Part shown: one piece after another, positions 8,846 to 16,037 of the stretch | Layout of the letters: every line of letters starts with the position of its first letter | Position numbering within the stretch: position 1 is the stretch's first letter | The notes under the pieces: generated by a model | Told to the model about the DNA's origin: nothing | Databases searched by the model: none | The model's input: only the letters and a program-made list of their open reading frames with translations | Program-made: the position numbers and the translations under genes | Assembly: GCA_022361155.1 (NCBI GenBank) | Contig: JAKSBK010000507.1 | Location: 1 to 33,925 of the forward strand | Length of the DNA: 33,925 nt | Direction of reading: 5' to 3' | Source of the DNA: Pseudomonadota bacterium | GTDB lineage: Bacteria; Myxococcota_A; Polyangia; Polyangiales; JAKSBK01

Positions 8846-9607
8846 CTAGGCCGCGACTTGATCGAGAATCTCTCGCGCAAGGCTCAGGTAGCCATGGGAG
8901 CCCTTGGAGGTCGCATCGTACAGGACGACGGGCTTGCCGTGGGATGGGGCCTCTGCCAGGCGCACGTTCCGTGGGATCACGGTATTGTAGACGTGAAAGT
9001 GCTTTCGCACTTCGGTTGCCACCTGATTCGACAGGTTGCTGCGGGGGTCGAACATCGTGAAGAGCACACCGTGCAGACGCAGGGACGGATTGAGGTTTCT
9101 CTGAATCCGCTCGATCGTGCCCACCAGACTCGATAGCCCCTCCATGGCATAGTACTCTGCCTGCATGGGCACCATGACGTGGTCTGCAGCAGCCAGGGCG
9201 TTGACGGTCAGTACGCCGAGCGAAGGCGGGCAGTCCACGATGACGAAGTCGTAGAGCGCTCGGATGGGGTTGAGCGCGCGCCTCAGGCGATGCGATCGGT
9301 CCCTCGCTTGAGCGAGCCCGATTTCTGCGGCCGCGAGGTCAAGGCTCGACGGCACCACCTGCAAGCATGGAAGGTCTGTTTCCAGGATAGCGTCCAGGAT
9401 GGACTCACCGTTGATTAGCACGGCATACAAGCCGCCGTCGGTGAGCTGCTCTGCGCGGCCGACACCTGTGGACGCGTTGCACTGCGGGTCGAGATCGACC
9501 AGCAGCACCCTCTGCTCGGCGATGGCCAAGCTGGCGGCAAGGTTGACCGCTGTGGTCGTCTTGCCGACGCCACCCTTTTGGTTCGCGATCGCCACCACCT
9601 GTCCCAT
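8846..9607 (-). CDS. parA: Chromosome partitioning ATPase ParA/Soj
   Basis: Deviant-Walker P-loop ATPase that forms the nucleoid-bound gradient driving ParB-parS segregation. The protein is 253 residues from ATG 9607; a GTG two codons earlier at 9613 is possible. The deviant Walker A KGGVGKTT is at residues 11-18, with the signature lysine early in the loop. [12 protein letters not shown] is the A' motif, and [11 protein letters not shown] is Walker B. The length is typical of small chromosomal ParA (Soj) proteins lacking an N-terminal DNA-binding domain. It is first in the parA-parB block and divergent from a 54-residue acidic protein gene. Confidence 0.96.
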   Translation of the reverse strand: MGQVVAIANQKGGVGKTTTAVNLAASLAIAEQRVLLVDLDPQCNASTGVGRAEQLTDGGLYAVLINGESILDAILETDLPCLQVVPSSLDLAAAEIGLAQARDRSHRLRRALNPIRALYDFVIVDCPPSLGVLTVNALAAADHVMVPMQAEYYAMEGLSSLVGTIERIQRNLNPSLRLHGVLFTMFDPRSNLSNQVATEVRKHFHVYNTVIPRNVRLAEAPSHGKPVVLYDATSKGSHGYLSLAREILDQVAA

Positions 9608-9636
9608 GCGCACGCTGGAACTACAAGACCACTTTC

Positions 9637-9664
9637 TTGGATTCCCGACTAGGAGTGGTATTAT
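9637..9664 (+). promoter_or_regulatory. Possible sigma70-type promoter for the 54-residue protein gene
   Basis: TTGGAT at 9637-9642 and TATTAT at 9659-9664 are separated by 16 bp in the otherwise GC-rich gap between parA and the small plus-strand gene. They resemble -35 and -10 elements. A start near 9671 would give a leader of about 70 nt ending in the AGGAG at 9728-9732. This is a pattern match only. Confidence 0.35.
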
Positions 9665-9742
9665 GTCGGTGAATGTAGGGCAAGGTGGTTGATTTCCCCA
9701 TCACGAAGAAGGCTGGCCTTAAACATAAGGAGACTGTTCCCC

Positions 9743-9907
9743 ATGAGCCGCCCCAAGCGATACGGTACTTTCCAGGACTTCCAGCGCGAAGAGCTAGGCG
9801 CATTGAACAAGATCGGCTTCTGCGTCGACGATCTGGAATACGAGGCCGCATACAAGCCCCACACCGAGGAGGCCGACGATGAGCCCGACGAGCTCGATTT
9901 TGGTTAG
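9743..9907 (+). CDS. Small acidic protein of unknown function (54 aa)
   Basis: Starts at ATG 9743, preceded by AGGAG at 9728-9732 with a 10-nt spacer, a strong ribosome binding site for this window. The N-terminal half (RPKRYGTFQDFQREELG) is basic and amphipathic; the C-terminal third is strongly acidic (EEADDEPDELDFG). No signal peptide, Cys or membrane segment is present. The frame extends upstream to 9689, but the Shine-Dalgarno sequence decides the ATG at 9743. It is divergent from parA. I do not recognise a named family, though the clean composition and ribosome binding site argue for a real, probably conserved gene. Confidence 0.75.
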   Translation: MSRPKRYGTFQDFQREELGALNKIGFCVDDLEYEAAYKPHTEEADDEPDELDFG

Positions 9908-9930
9908 GGGTCTTCGTTCGCGGAGTGCAG

Positions 9931-10074
9931 TCAGCCCAGGAGGCCGCGGAGCTCGGAGAGCAGCACGATGAGCGCTATGGCGCCCGCCATGAAGACGAAG
10001 CCAAACGTAAAGAGTCGAGCTGGGGTCCAATACGCCTCTTCGCGGGCGATGCGTTCTTCATCGTACTGCGGCAC
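9931..10074 (-). CDS. Small single-span membrane protein (47 aa), unknown
   Basis: A minus-strand frame from GTG 10074 to TGA at 9931-9933. GGAGG stands 5 nt before the GTG, one of the best ribosome binding sites in the window. The N-terminal half is polar and charged (PQYDEERIAREEAYWTP); the second half is one hydrophobic helix (FTFGFVFMAGAIALIVLL) with a short polar tail (SELRGLLG). The pattern suggests an inner-membrane protein with its N-terminus in the cytoplasm. It is convergent with the 54-residue protein gene, 23 bp away. No family is recognised. It is too short for many gene finders. Confidence 0.6.
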   Translation of the reverse strand: MPQYDEERIAREEAYWTPARLFTFGFVFMAGAIALIVLLSELRGLLG

Positions 10075-10195
10075 GACGACCTCCGTCCGAGCAACGGTTA
10101 CTCGCCGGCCGCCTCCTTGTCAATCGTCGCGATCGAGCCGGCGCACAGGCCCCCATCGCCGGCTCCGGCGGCCACCCGACTGGCTGGGCTCGGTT

Positions 10196-10284
10196 CAGGT
10201 GGACAACGCGGTCAGGTGGACAAGGCAGGTCGGGTGGACAACGCGGTTCAGGTGGACAAGGCAGCTCGGGTGGCCATCGCGCGC
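10196..10284. repeat. 17-18 bp tandem repeat, five units
   Basis: The core CAGGTGGACAA or CGGGTGGACAA recurs at 10196, 10213, 10231 and 10249, with a degenerate fifth unit (CGGGTGGCCAT) at 10267. Spacing is 17, 18, 18 and 18 bp. The sequences between cores alternate (CGCGGT then GGCAGG/GGCAGC), giving a higher-order period of about 36 bp. The array lies in the gap upstream of the methionine aminopeptidase gene and ends about 50 bp before its ATG. Forward frames run through it but show no protein-like composition outside the repeat. Confidence 0.85.
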
Positions 10285-10332
10285 TGTTTGCAGTAGGTTG
10301 AAAGTCGGATTCAAGACGTGGTCATCGAAATC

Positions 10333-11220
10333 ATGAGCGCAAGCATGCTCGAAGGCATGCGCGCCGCGTGCCAGCTAGCTGCCGAGACGCTTGTGGCTGT
10401 GGGCGAGCGCGTACGTCCGGGTACGACGACCGACGAGATCAACCAGTTCGTGCACAACTACACGCTTGCGCGTGGGGGTTGGCCCTCGCCTTTGAACTAC
10501 AACGGGTTTCCGAAAAGCGTCTGCACCAGCATCAACGAGGTGGTGTGCCACGGCATACCTTCCAAACGGGTGCTGCGCGATGGCGATATCGTCAACGTTG
10601 ACGTGACCTCGTACCTACCAAGGAAAAACGGCTTTCACGGAGACACCAGCGCGATGTTCTACGTCGGCAACCCGTGCGGAGACGCCAAACGTGTGGTGGA
10701 AACCGCGCGTCGCTGCCTCGAGCTTGGCATCGCGCAAGTTCGGCACGGAGCACGGCTGGGCGACATCGGCGCCGCCATTCAGCAGTACGCCGAATCCGAG
10801 GGCTGCTCGGTCGTCCGAGACTACGTGGGCCACGGCATCGGCCGCGAGTTCCACACGGCACCGCAGGTGCCTCATTTCGGCCGGGCGGGGACGGGAAGGC
10901 GTTTGAAGGCAGGCATGGTGTTCACCATAGAGCCGATGATCAATCTGGGACACTACGCGTGTGAGGTGCTGGACGACGATTGGACGGTCGTTACCAAGGA
11001 TCGCTCGCTTTCGGCTCAGTTCGAGCACACCGTGTTGGTCACACGCATAGGTTGCGAGGTGTTGACCCGGCGCGGAGCAGTCTTACGGGGGAGCGAGGAC
11101 CTGGCGTGGTCGCGGGTCTGGCCGCTGTCGGCGCCTGCCGCGGTGGGCCGGCTGGACGCGGTTGGCCAGCAGGCGACAAGGACTCAATCGCAGGCCGTGG
11201 CGTCGGGCTCGAGCACATAA
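10333..11220 (+). CDS. map: Type I methionine aminopeptidase
   Basis: Removes the initiator Met from nascent proteins. Counting from ATG 10333, the metal ligands are Asp90 (VNVDVT), Asp104 (FHGDTS), His167 (YVGHGIG), Glu200 (FTIEPM) and Glu231 (FEHTVLV), with the substrate-binding His73 in VVCHGIP. There is a 3-residue insertion between the two Asp ligands relative to E. coli. The catalytic domain ends near residue 245; about 50 further Ala/Ser/Arg-rich residues follow, giving 295 in all against 264 in E. coli. That tail runs 37 bp into the convergent Rieske gene. GTG 10318 is an alternative start five codons upstream. Confidence 0.95.
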   Translation: MSASMLEGMRAACQLAAETLVAVGERVRPGTTTDEINQFVHNYTLARGGWPSPLNYNGFPKSVCTSINEVVCHGIPSKRVLRDGDIVNVDVTSYLPRKNGFHGDTSAMFYVGNPCGDAKRVVETARRCLELGIAQVRHGARLGDIGAAIQQYAESEGCSVVRDYVGHGIGREFHTAPQVPHFGRAGTGRRLKAGMVFTIEPMINLGHYACEVLDDDWTVVTKDRSLSAQFEHTVLVTRIGCEVLTRRGAVLRGSEDLAWSRVWPLSAPAAVGRLDAVGQQATRTQSQAVASGSST

Positions 11221-11570
11221 AGCTGCCCGCCTTCCACTTCGACCGCGAGCGAATCGAGGCTCTCTCCCTCGCACGGCCCATCGACACAGTAGCCATCCTC
11301 GAGCCGGTAGCGAGCTCCGTGGGTGCTGCAGAGCAAGTAGCGGCCCTCTTCGCTGAGGTAGTCGCCCGTGCCCCCGTCCAGCGGTATCGGCAGGTGCTTG
11401 CATGTGTTGAGGTACGCCCGCGGTTGGCCGTGCGAGTCGCGCACTACCAGCGCCTCCCGAAGCGGCTGATCAACGCCGGTGCCGGCAAGCACCACGAGCC
11501 GCACCCGGCCCGCGGCGAGCTCCTGTTCTCGCCCGGCGGGGTGGCGGCGCGTTCGGGCACGCACCTTCAC
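11184..11570 (-). CDS. Rieske [2Fe-2S] ferredoxin-like protein
   Basis: Small soluble Rieske protein, 128 residues, with cluster ligands Cys57 and His59 (TCKHL) and Cys81 and His84 (CSTHGA). The spacing CxH-x21-CxxH is a little longer than usual. It is probably a ferredoxin-type electron carrier or a small oxygenase component; the partner is unknown. There is no signal peptide. Start GTG 11570 overlaps the TGA of the upstream metallophosphoesterase (bases GTGA), which suggests translational coupling. The C-terminal end overlaps the map gene tail to tail. Confidence 0.85.
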   Translation of the reverse strand: MKVRARTRRHPAGREQELAAGRVRLVVLAGTGVDQPLREALVVRDSHGQPRAYLNTCKHLPIPLDGGTGDYLSEEGRYLLCSTHGARYRLEDGYCVDGPCEGESLDSLAVEVEGGQLYVLEPDATACD

Positions 11571-12253
11571 CCGGAACCGCTCCCTGCCGGCGCTGCCACC
11601 GGACAGTGGCGGCGCTGCGCCGGCACACTGACCAAACGACGATCGGGTAGCAGATAGGCTGTCAGCTTCCTTCCATACACGCAGCCCGTGTCAAGTCCGA
11701 TGGCATGGGGGTGCAGCTGCAGTCCCCGGCGGGCATCGTGGCCAAAAAACACCAGCTCGGGGCCCTGCCACAGGCTCGCCCACGGCCGGCCGTCGAGCTT
11801 GCTCGAACCGCTGCCGTCCGCCCGAATGCTGCGCAGGCGCAGCAGGTCGTCAGTCGCCTGCTGCTCGATGGCGACGCCGGGCATCAAGCCGGCGTGAACC
11901 ACGACAGCCCCGCGATGCGGAAGTCGCAGATAGCTCGGCAACGACGCCAGGTGTTCCCAATCGGCCGCGCTCAAGGACCTGGCCGCACGCTCGTGCTCGG
12001 GTCTCGGCGCGGGACGGTGTCCGGCCTCCGTGGCGAGCTTCCAGTTCAGCAAGTGCTGGTCGTGATTGCCACGCACGGCTTTGGCTCCCAGCGTCCGCAC
12101 GAGCCGTACCACCCCCGCGGAATCGGGGCCCTTGGCCACCAGGTCCCCGACCAGGACCAACTCGTCCTCGCTCGCCAGCTCACAGGCCTCGAGAAGGGCT
12201 TCAAGCTCGCGGCGACACCCGTGCACATCCCCGACGATGATCGTGCGCGCCAT
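11567..12253 (-). CDS. Metallophosphoesterase (ApaH/PrpA-like)
   Basis: Calcineurin-like phosphoesterase, 228 residues from ATG 12253. Metal and phosphate motifs appear in order: GDVHG (8-12), GDLVAKGPDS (36-45), GNHDQH (62-67), VVVHAG, FFGHDA and GLDTGCVYG. This set and length match diadenosine tetraphosphatase (ApaH) and PrpA-type protein phosphatases; the substrate cannot be settled. A TTG two codons upstream (12259) is a weaker alternative. The gene is followed with overlap by the Rieske gene, so the two form one unit. The C-terminal residues are Ala/Gly/Ser-rich and probably disordered. Confidence 0.88.
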   Translation of the reverse strand: MARTIIVGDVHGCRRELEALLEACELASEDELVLVGDLVAKGPDSAGVVRLVRTLGAKAVRGNHDQHLLNWKLATEAGHRPAPRPEHERAARSLSAADWEHLASLPSYLRLPHRGAVVVHAGLMPGVAIEQQATDDLLRLRSIRADGSGSSKLDGRPWASLWQGPELVFFGHDARRGLQLHPHAIGLDTGCVYGRKLTAYLLPDRRLVSVPAQRRHCPVAAPAGSGSG

Positions 12254-12263
12254 GCTCAAAGAT

Positions 12264-12356
12264 CCTGAAGGGTCCGTCCAGAGGCATGAGTATCCGCATG
12301 GCTCGGCACGACGCCAGCATAGCTGTGTACCGCGCCCTTCACCCTTACCCTTCAGG
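12264..12356. repeat. 10-bp perfect inverted repeat spanning an intergenic gap
   Basis: CCTGAAGGGT at 12264-12273 and its exact complement ACCCTTCAGG at 12347-12356 enclose the 98-bp gap between the metallophosphoesterase start and the stop of the upstream exported-protein gene. The right arm covers that gene's stop codon. The arms are 73 bp apart, too far for an ordinary terminator. It could be a relic element or chance. Confidence 0.4.
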
Positions 12357-13797
12357 GAACCAACAGTGTGACGGGGCCTCGCTTTGGAACGATGTGGAAG
12401 GCAGAGGTCACGAGCGTGCCCGCGGGGGCGTTGGCCATGAAGGATAGCGAAGCGCTGCGCGGCGGCCTGCCCACCTTGGCCGCCAGCGTCTCGAAGTCGA
12501 AGCGGCGTCTTCCGTCCACCCTAATGCGCTCGATTTGGATGCTCGTCTGCGCCTTGCGCAGAGAGAAGCGGCCCAGGCGCAGGCGAAGGCCCAGCGCGCT
12601 CTCGGGTAGCTCTTTGATCTCTTTGCCCCAGACGACGCGTACAGGGACGCCGGCCAGAGCGCCGTCCTTGGTGCGCCCCATCAGTCGTAGATCGGTGCCT
12701 CCGGCACGCCTGAGTGAAAGCAGGACTCTGGCCAGCACATGGGCCTTGAGCGATCCGACTACGCTGACGCCTACGGTCAACGTGCTCTCTGACAGACTTG
12801 GCCGCAATGCTCGTTCGACTTCGGCAATGGGACCGATCCAAGGCTTGAAATCGCGGGGCAGACGTACCACTCGGCGTGCGGGCAGCCGTGGTTGTCCAGG
12901 GGCACTAAACAGGATCGTGCCATCGTCGCCAAGGCGGGCGCTTGGTGCAAAACCGTAGCTCAGCTCCTTGGCCGACACTCGGACCAACACGTCGCCACGC
13001 ACCGGCTCGGTTCGACCGAACGCGGAAGCAGTCAGCGCTTCCGGGCTGGCGTTTATCGGAACTTCAAGACTTCGCAACCGAGCGCTGGCGTTTTCGATCT
13101 CCCGTGCCAGCGCCCTGCCGAGTGGGTCGCCTTGTGAGGTCGCACGCTTCACCCTGCGCAGTGCACGGTCAGCCTCCTGAAGGAAAGCCAGTGTGCGCCG
13201 TGACGGCGCGTCCAAGCCAGCGTACGGGGGTGCGCATGACCGCTGCTCCGGGCACGGGTCCGGAGCAGCGGACGCGAGCGACTGCAGCGTTGCGTCCTTT
13301 GTCACCACACTATGAGCCAGGAGCAAGTCGCGCCGCGGGCCGCGCGGGTGAAAGAACGCCGCCTCCTGGCCGGTGAGCAGGCTAAGCACGGGCCGAGCCT
13401 CCTGCACGGATACCCGGTAGACCCCCCGATCTACCTCGTCGAGCTCCTGCTGGAGCTTGGGCAGCAACTGCTGCGGCGAGACTGCAAACACAGCGGCGAG
13501 CTTCGCTTCGAGCTCACTATCCGAGCGGACGCGAGCCGCCACGAGCATGTCGATCGTAGCCACCGCGCGGATATAGCGCGCCTCCAGCAACGCTCGTTGC
13601 GGCGCATCGCCAACGAGGAATTCGCTGAGCTCCTGGAGCATGCCGACCGTGCGATCGCCCTGCAGATCGTAGCGAGCGAGACCCACACGGGCCCGCTCGA
13701 GCACCGGGCCATTCGCGCTGGCCACAGCGACGAGCAGCTGCGTCGCGAGCACCGCAAGCGCGCAGGGAACACAGCCTCGGCTCTGGATCGATGGCAT
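12352..13797 (-). CDS. Exported protein of unknown function
   Basis: 481 residues from ATG 13797. The N-terminus is a probable Sec signal peptide: a short n-region with Arg, a hydrophobic core (CALAVLATQLLVAVAS), then ASANG as a likely cleavage site. The next 130 residues are Leu/Ala/Arg-rich with a helical look, and the C-terminal half has beta-type alternation with regular RVRVVW, LRLRLG and IQIERIRVDG strands. A short Cys-containing stretch (PDPCPEQRSCAPP) is in the middle. The frame is open to 13962, but the upstream part is not protein-like and the signal peptide fixes the start. I recognise no family; a periplasmic or outer-membrane-associated role is inferred from export alone. Confidence 0.8.
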   Translation of the reverse strand: MPSIQSRGCVPCALAVLATQLLVAVASANGPVLERARVGLARYDLQGDRTVGMLQELSEFLVGDAPQRALLEARYIRAVATIDMLVAARVRSDSELEAKLAAVFAVSPQQLLPKLQQELDEVDRGVYRVSVQEARPVLSLLTGQEAAFFHPRGPRRDLLLAHSVVTKDATLQSLASAAPDPCPEQRSCAPPYAGLDAPSRRTLAFLQEADRALRRVKRATSQGDPLGRALAREIENASARLRSLEVPINASPEALTASAFGRTEPVRGDVLVRVSAKELSYGFAPSARLGDDGTILFSAPGQPRLPARRVVRLPRDFKPWIGPIAEVERALRPSLSESTLTVGVSVVGSLKAHVLARVLLSLRRAGGTDLRLMGRTKDGALAGVPVRVVWGKEIKELPESALGLRLRLGRFSLRKAQTSIQIERIRVDGRRRFDFETLAAKVGRPPRSASLSFMANAPAGTLVTSAFHIVPKRGPVTLLVP

Positions 13798-14241
13798 GGG
13801 TGACTGATCCGTATCCCCGATAGGGCAACGACACTGCGCCCGAGTAATGTAGTGCCACTGTGTGTCCGTCGGGACACGACCGAGGAGTGCACGACCCCCA
13901 CCAGAAACGACCCCCACGAGAAACGGGCGATCACCCCGCTTGTAGGCTCCCAACCGCCGCAACCGGCGTCTGACTGGTTTTTTCCGCTCGTGCTGTGCGA
14001 TCTGCGCTCTTTTTTTGGTACCCTCGGGAGGCTGCGGCTAATAGTGTCCTGTGTCTCTGATCCCGTACATGATTCGATGGCCCTTGATCGCGCCAGTATC
14101 GCTCGCCGACCGTTCAGCTACCCGCTTGCGTATTGATATTGATACAGAAGCTAGGCTAGCGGTATCGGACCGGCCGAAATTGCTGGTCCGCGGCTTTCTT
14201 GGGGCTAGCTGGTTACTCCGTCCTGAGAGGAAGGCCTCTCG
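13798..14241. other. Divergent intergenic region with short repeats, no supported gene
   Basis: This 444-bp gap separates the minus-strand exported-protein gene from scpA. It holds a perfect hairpin (GTGTCC, loop GTCG, GGACAC, 13862-13877), two adjacent 16-bp direct repeats differing at one base (13891-13906 and 13907-13922, ACGACCCCCACCAGAA), two T-runs near 13980 and 14012, and an AT-richer stretch near 14130-14145 (TATTGATATTGATA) that may hold the scpA promoter. ORFs in the region are short and lack coding character or ribosome binding sites. Confidence 0.6.
14225..14240 (+). promoter_or_regulatory. Hairpin covering the scpA ribosome binding site
   Basis: GAGAGG (14225-14230), loop AAGG and CCTCTC (14235-14240) form a perfect 6-bp stem with a 4-base loop ending 1 nt before the scpA ATG. 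The only purine-rich Shine-Dalgarno candidate (GAGAGGAAGG) lies in the stem and loop, so folding would hide part of it. A translational control role is inferred. Confidence 0.45.
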
Positions 14242-15054
14242 ATGCAGCCCCTGAGCTCGCTGGATGACCGCGCGTTGCGGATCGAGCTTCCTTCGTTCGA
14301 GGGCCCGCTCGATCTGCTGCTGCATCTGATCCGTAAACACGAGCTCGACATTCTGGACCTGCCGATCGCTTTCGTGACCGAGCGCTACCTCGATTACCTC
14401 GGGCTCATGCGCGAGCTCAATCTCGACGTGGCGAGCGAGTATCTGCTCATGGCGGCTACGCTCGCGCACATCAAGTCCAGGATGCTGCTGCCGGTGTCCC
14501 CCGCGGATCAGCAGGACGACGAGTCCCCGGACGACGAGCAGGACCCGCGCGCAGAGCTGATCCGGCGCCTGCTCGAATACCAGAAGTACAAGGCGGCGGC
14601 ACAGCAGCTGGGCTCAAGACCCATCAGCGGACGCGACGTGTTCGCCCGTTGCGATCGAGCTTCCGAATTCCGTGGTGCCGCCAGGCTGGCCGAGGTCGAT
14701 GTGTTTGTGCTTCTAGACGCCTTCGAGCGCGTGGCCAAACGTGCCAGCGGCAGGCTTGCCCTCGAGGTGACGCCGGAGCGCATCAGCCTTCAAGAGCGCA
14801 TGACGCAGCTGACCGACCTGATTCGGGAACGCGGTCGTTGCGAGTTCGACAAGCTTTTCGAAGGGATCGCCGGACGTTACGATATCGTGGTGTCGTTTCT
14901 TGCGGTCCTGGAAATGGTCCGCCTGCACCTGCTACGTGTCTACCAATCGGGGATTGGAGCGACCCTGTACGTGCAGAGCGCCCTGCTTGCCGGGATAGCT
15001 GAAGCCGAGGAGACCTCCGGTTCGGTGATCGACCTTGAAACCAACAGGGGTTGA
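14242..15054 (+). CDS. scpA: Condensin kleisin subunit ScpA
   Basis: Kleisin that bridges the two SMC heads and binds ScpB in the bacterial condensin, needed for chromosome organisation and segregation. It has 270 residues, the usual length. The N-terminal kleisin motif FEGPLDLLLHLIRKHELDI, with YLDYLGLMRELNLDVASEYL following, is diagnostic. An acidic linker (about 92-110) is followed by a C-terminal winged-helix region (from about 185, ERMTQLTDLIRERGRCEFDKLF). It is followed after 2 nt by scpB in the standard operon. The start is preceded by the purine-rich stretch that forms the hairpin noted separately. Confidence 0.95.
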   Translation: MQPLSSLDDRALRIELPSFEGPLDLLLHLIRKHELDILDLPIAFVTERYLDYLGLMRELNLDVASEYLLMAATLAHIKSRMLLPVSPADQQDDESPDDEQDPRAELIRRLLEYQKYKAAAQQLGSRPISGRDVFARCDRASEFRGAARLAEVDVFVLLDAFERVAKRASGRLALEVTPERISLQERMTQLTDLIRERGRCEFDKLFEGIAGRYDIVVSFLAVLEMVRLHLLRVYQSGIGATLYVQSALLAGIAEAEETSGSVIDLETNRG

Positions 15055-15056
15055 GC

Positions 15057-16037
15057 ATGGCACAGCAAGCACACCAAGGCCGGCGATCCACCGGACCCGA
15101 CATGCCGGCGGCAAGGACGCCAAGCGAACAGGAAGCCACACCGGATGGGTCAACGTCGCCGGGCGCCCCACCCGCACACGACCCGACGCTGGCCAGGATG
15201 CCTGACTCCCCACCAGACGCGGCGATTGAGCGAAAAAGCGAGGACGATCCGGGCGAGGCCGACGAGCCGCGGGTCGCAACGACGTCAGAAGTGGTGGAGC
15301 TCAAGCGAGGCAGATGTCTCCAGCGCGCTGGCGCTTCACCGGATGGCGACGATGCAGAGCCGAAGGGGGGGATGCGCTCGTCCGGCGTGTCGGCCTCGCA
15401 GGCACACGCCGAGCCCCGCGCGGCAGCAGGGGCCGAGCCAGGGACAGATCCGGCCGACGCCGCCCAGCAACATCTCAGGCGCGTGATCGAGAGCTTGCTT
15501 TTCGTGGCCGAGGGACCTGTCACACCACGCCAGCTGGCGCGGGCGACGCAGGCGAGCACAGCCGAGGTGAAGCAACAGCTGCAGCAGCTGGTCGCGGACT
15601 ACACGGATCGCGGCGTCGTGCTTGCCGAACTAGCTGGCGGCTACCAGTTCCGTACGGCGGCTGCGAGCGCGCCTTTTGTACGGGATTTCGTGGCGCTCAA
15701 GCCAGTCCGGCTCACGCGGGCTCAGCTCGAGACGCTGGCAATCGTGGCGTACCGCCAGCCTGTTACTCGTCCTGAGATCGAGGAGCTCAGAGGCGTCGAC
15801 TCGGGCTCGGCCCTCAAAGTGCTGCTGGAGCGCGGTCTGCTCAAGATGCTCGGCCGCAAGGACGAACCAGGCCGTCCCATGCTGTACGGCAACAGCCCGA
15901 GGTTCTTGGAGTTCTTCGGGCTGCGTAGCCTGAAGGATCTCCCCACGCTCAAGGAGTTCAGTGAGCTGACCGAGGACAGCCGAGCGCTTTACCATCGCAA
16001 GATGGGTGAGCCGGCCGACCCGGGCCCTCAGGCTTAG
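15057..16037 (+). CDS. scpB: Condensin winged-helix subunit ScpB
   Basis: Partner of ScpA in the SMC-ScpAB complex. The conserved tandem winged-helix core runs from about residue 138 (HLRRVIESLLFVAEGPVTP) to 300, including LETLAIVAYRQPVTRPEIEELRG split over the second domain. The first 135 residues are a low-complexity Pro/Ala/Glu/Asp/Ser-rich extension with no fold expected; typical ScpB has about 180-220 residues and this one 326. ATG 15057 is 2 nt after the scpA stop with AGGGG upstream; TTG 15051 is the alternative. The stop overlaps the convergent SNF2 gene by 4 bp. Confidence 0.93.
   Translation: MAQQAHQGRRSTGPDMPAARTPSEQEATPDGSTSPGAPPAHDPTLARMPDSPPDAAIERKSEDDPGEADEPRVATTSEVVELKRGRCLQRAGASPDGDDAEPKGGMRSSGVSASQAHAEPRAAAGAEPGTDPADAAQQHLRRVIESLLFVAEGPVTPRQLARATQASTAEVKQQLQQLVADYTDRGVVLAELAGGYQFRTAAASAPFVRDFVALKPVRLTRAQLETLAIVAYRQPVTRPEIEELRGVDSGSALKVLLERGLLKMLGRKDEPGRPMLYGNSPRFLEFFGLRSLKDLPTLKEFSELTEDSRALYHRKMGEPADPGPQA

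Noticed and set aside
10196-10284. Tandem repeats as a CRISPR array
   Set aside because: Units are 17-18 bp and contiguous, without unique spacers, and no cas genes are present.
13941-13996. Possible terminator (CGCCG-CAAC-CGGCG followed by T6)
   Set aside because: The T-run is separated from the short stem by several bases, and no gene ends upstream on that strand.
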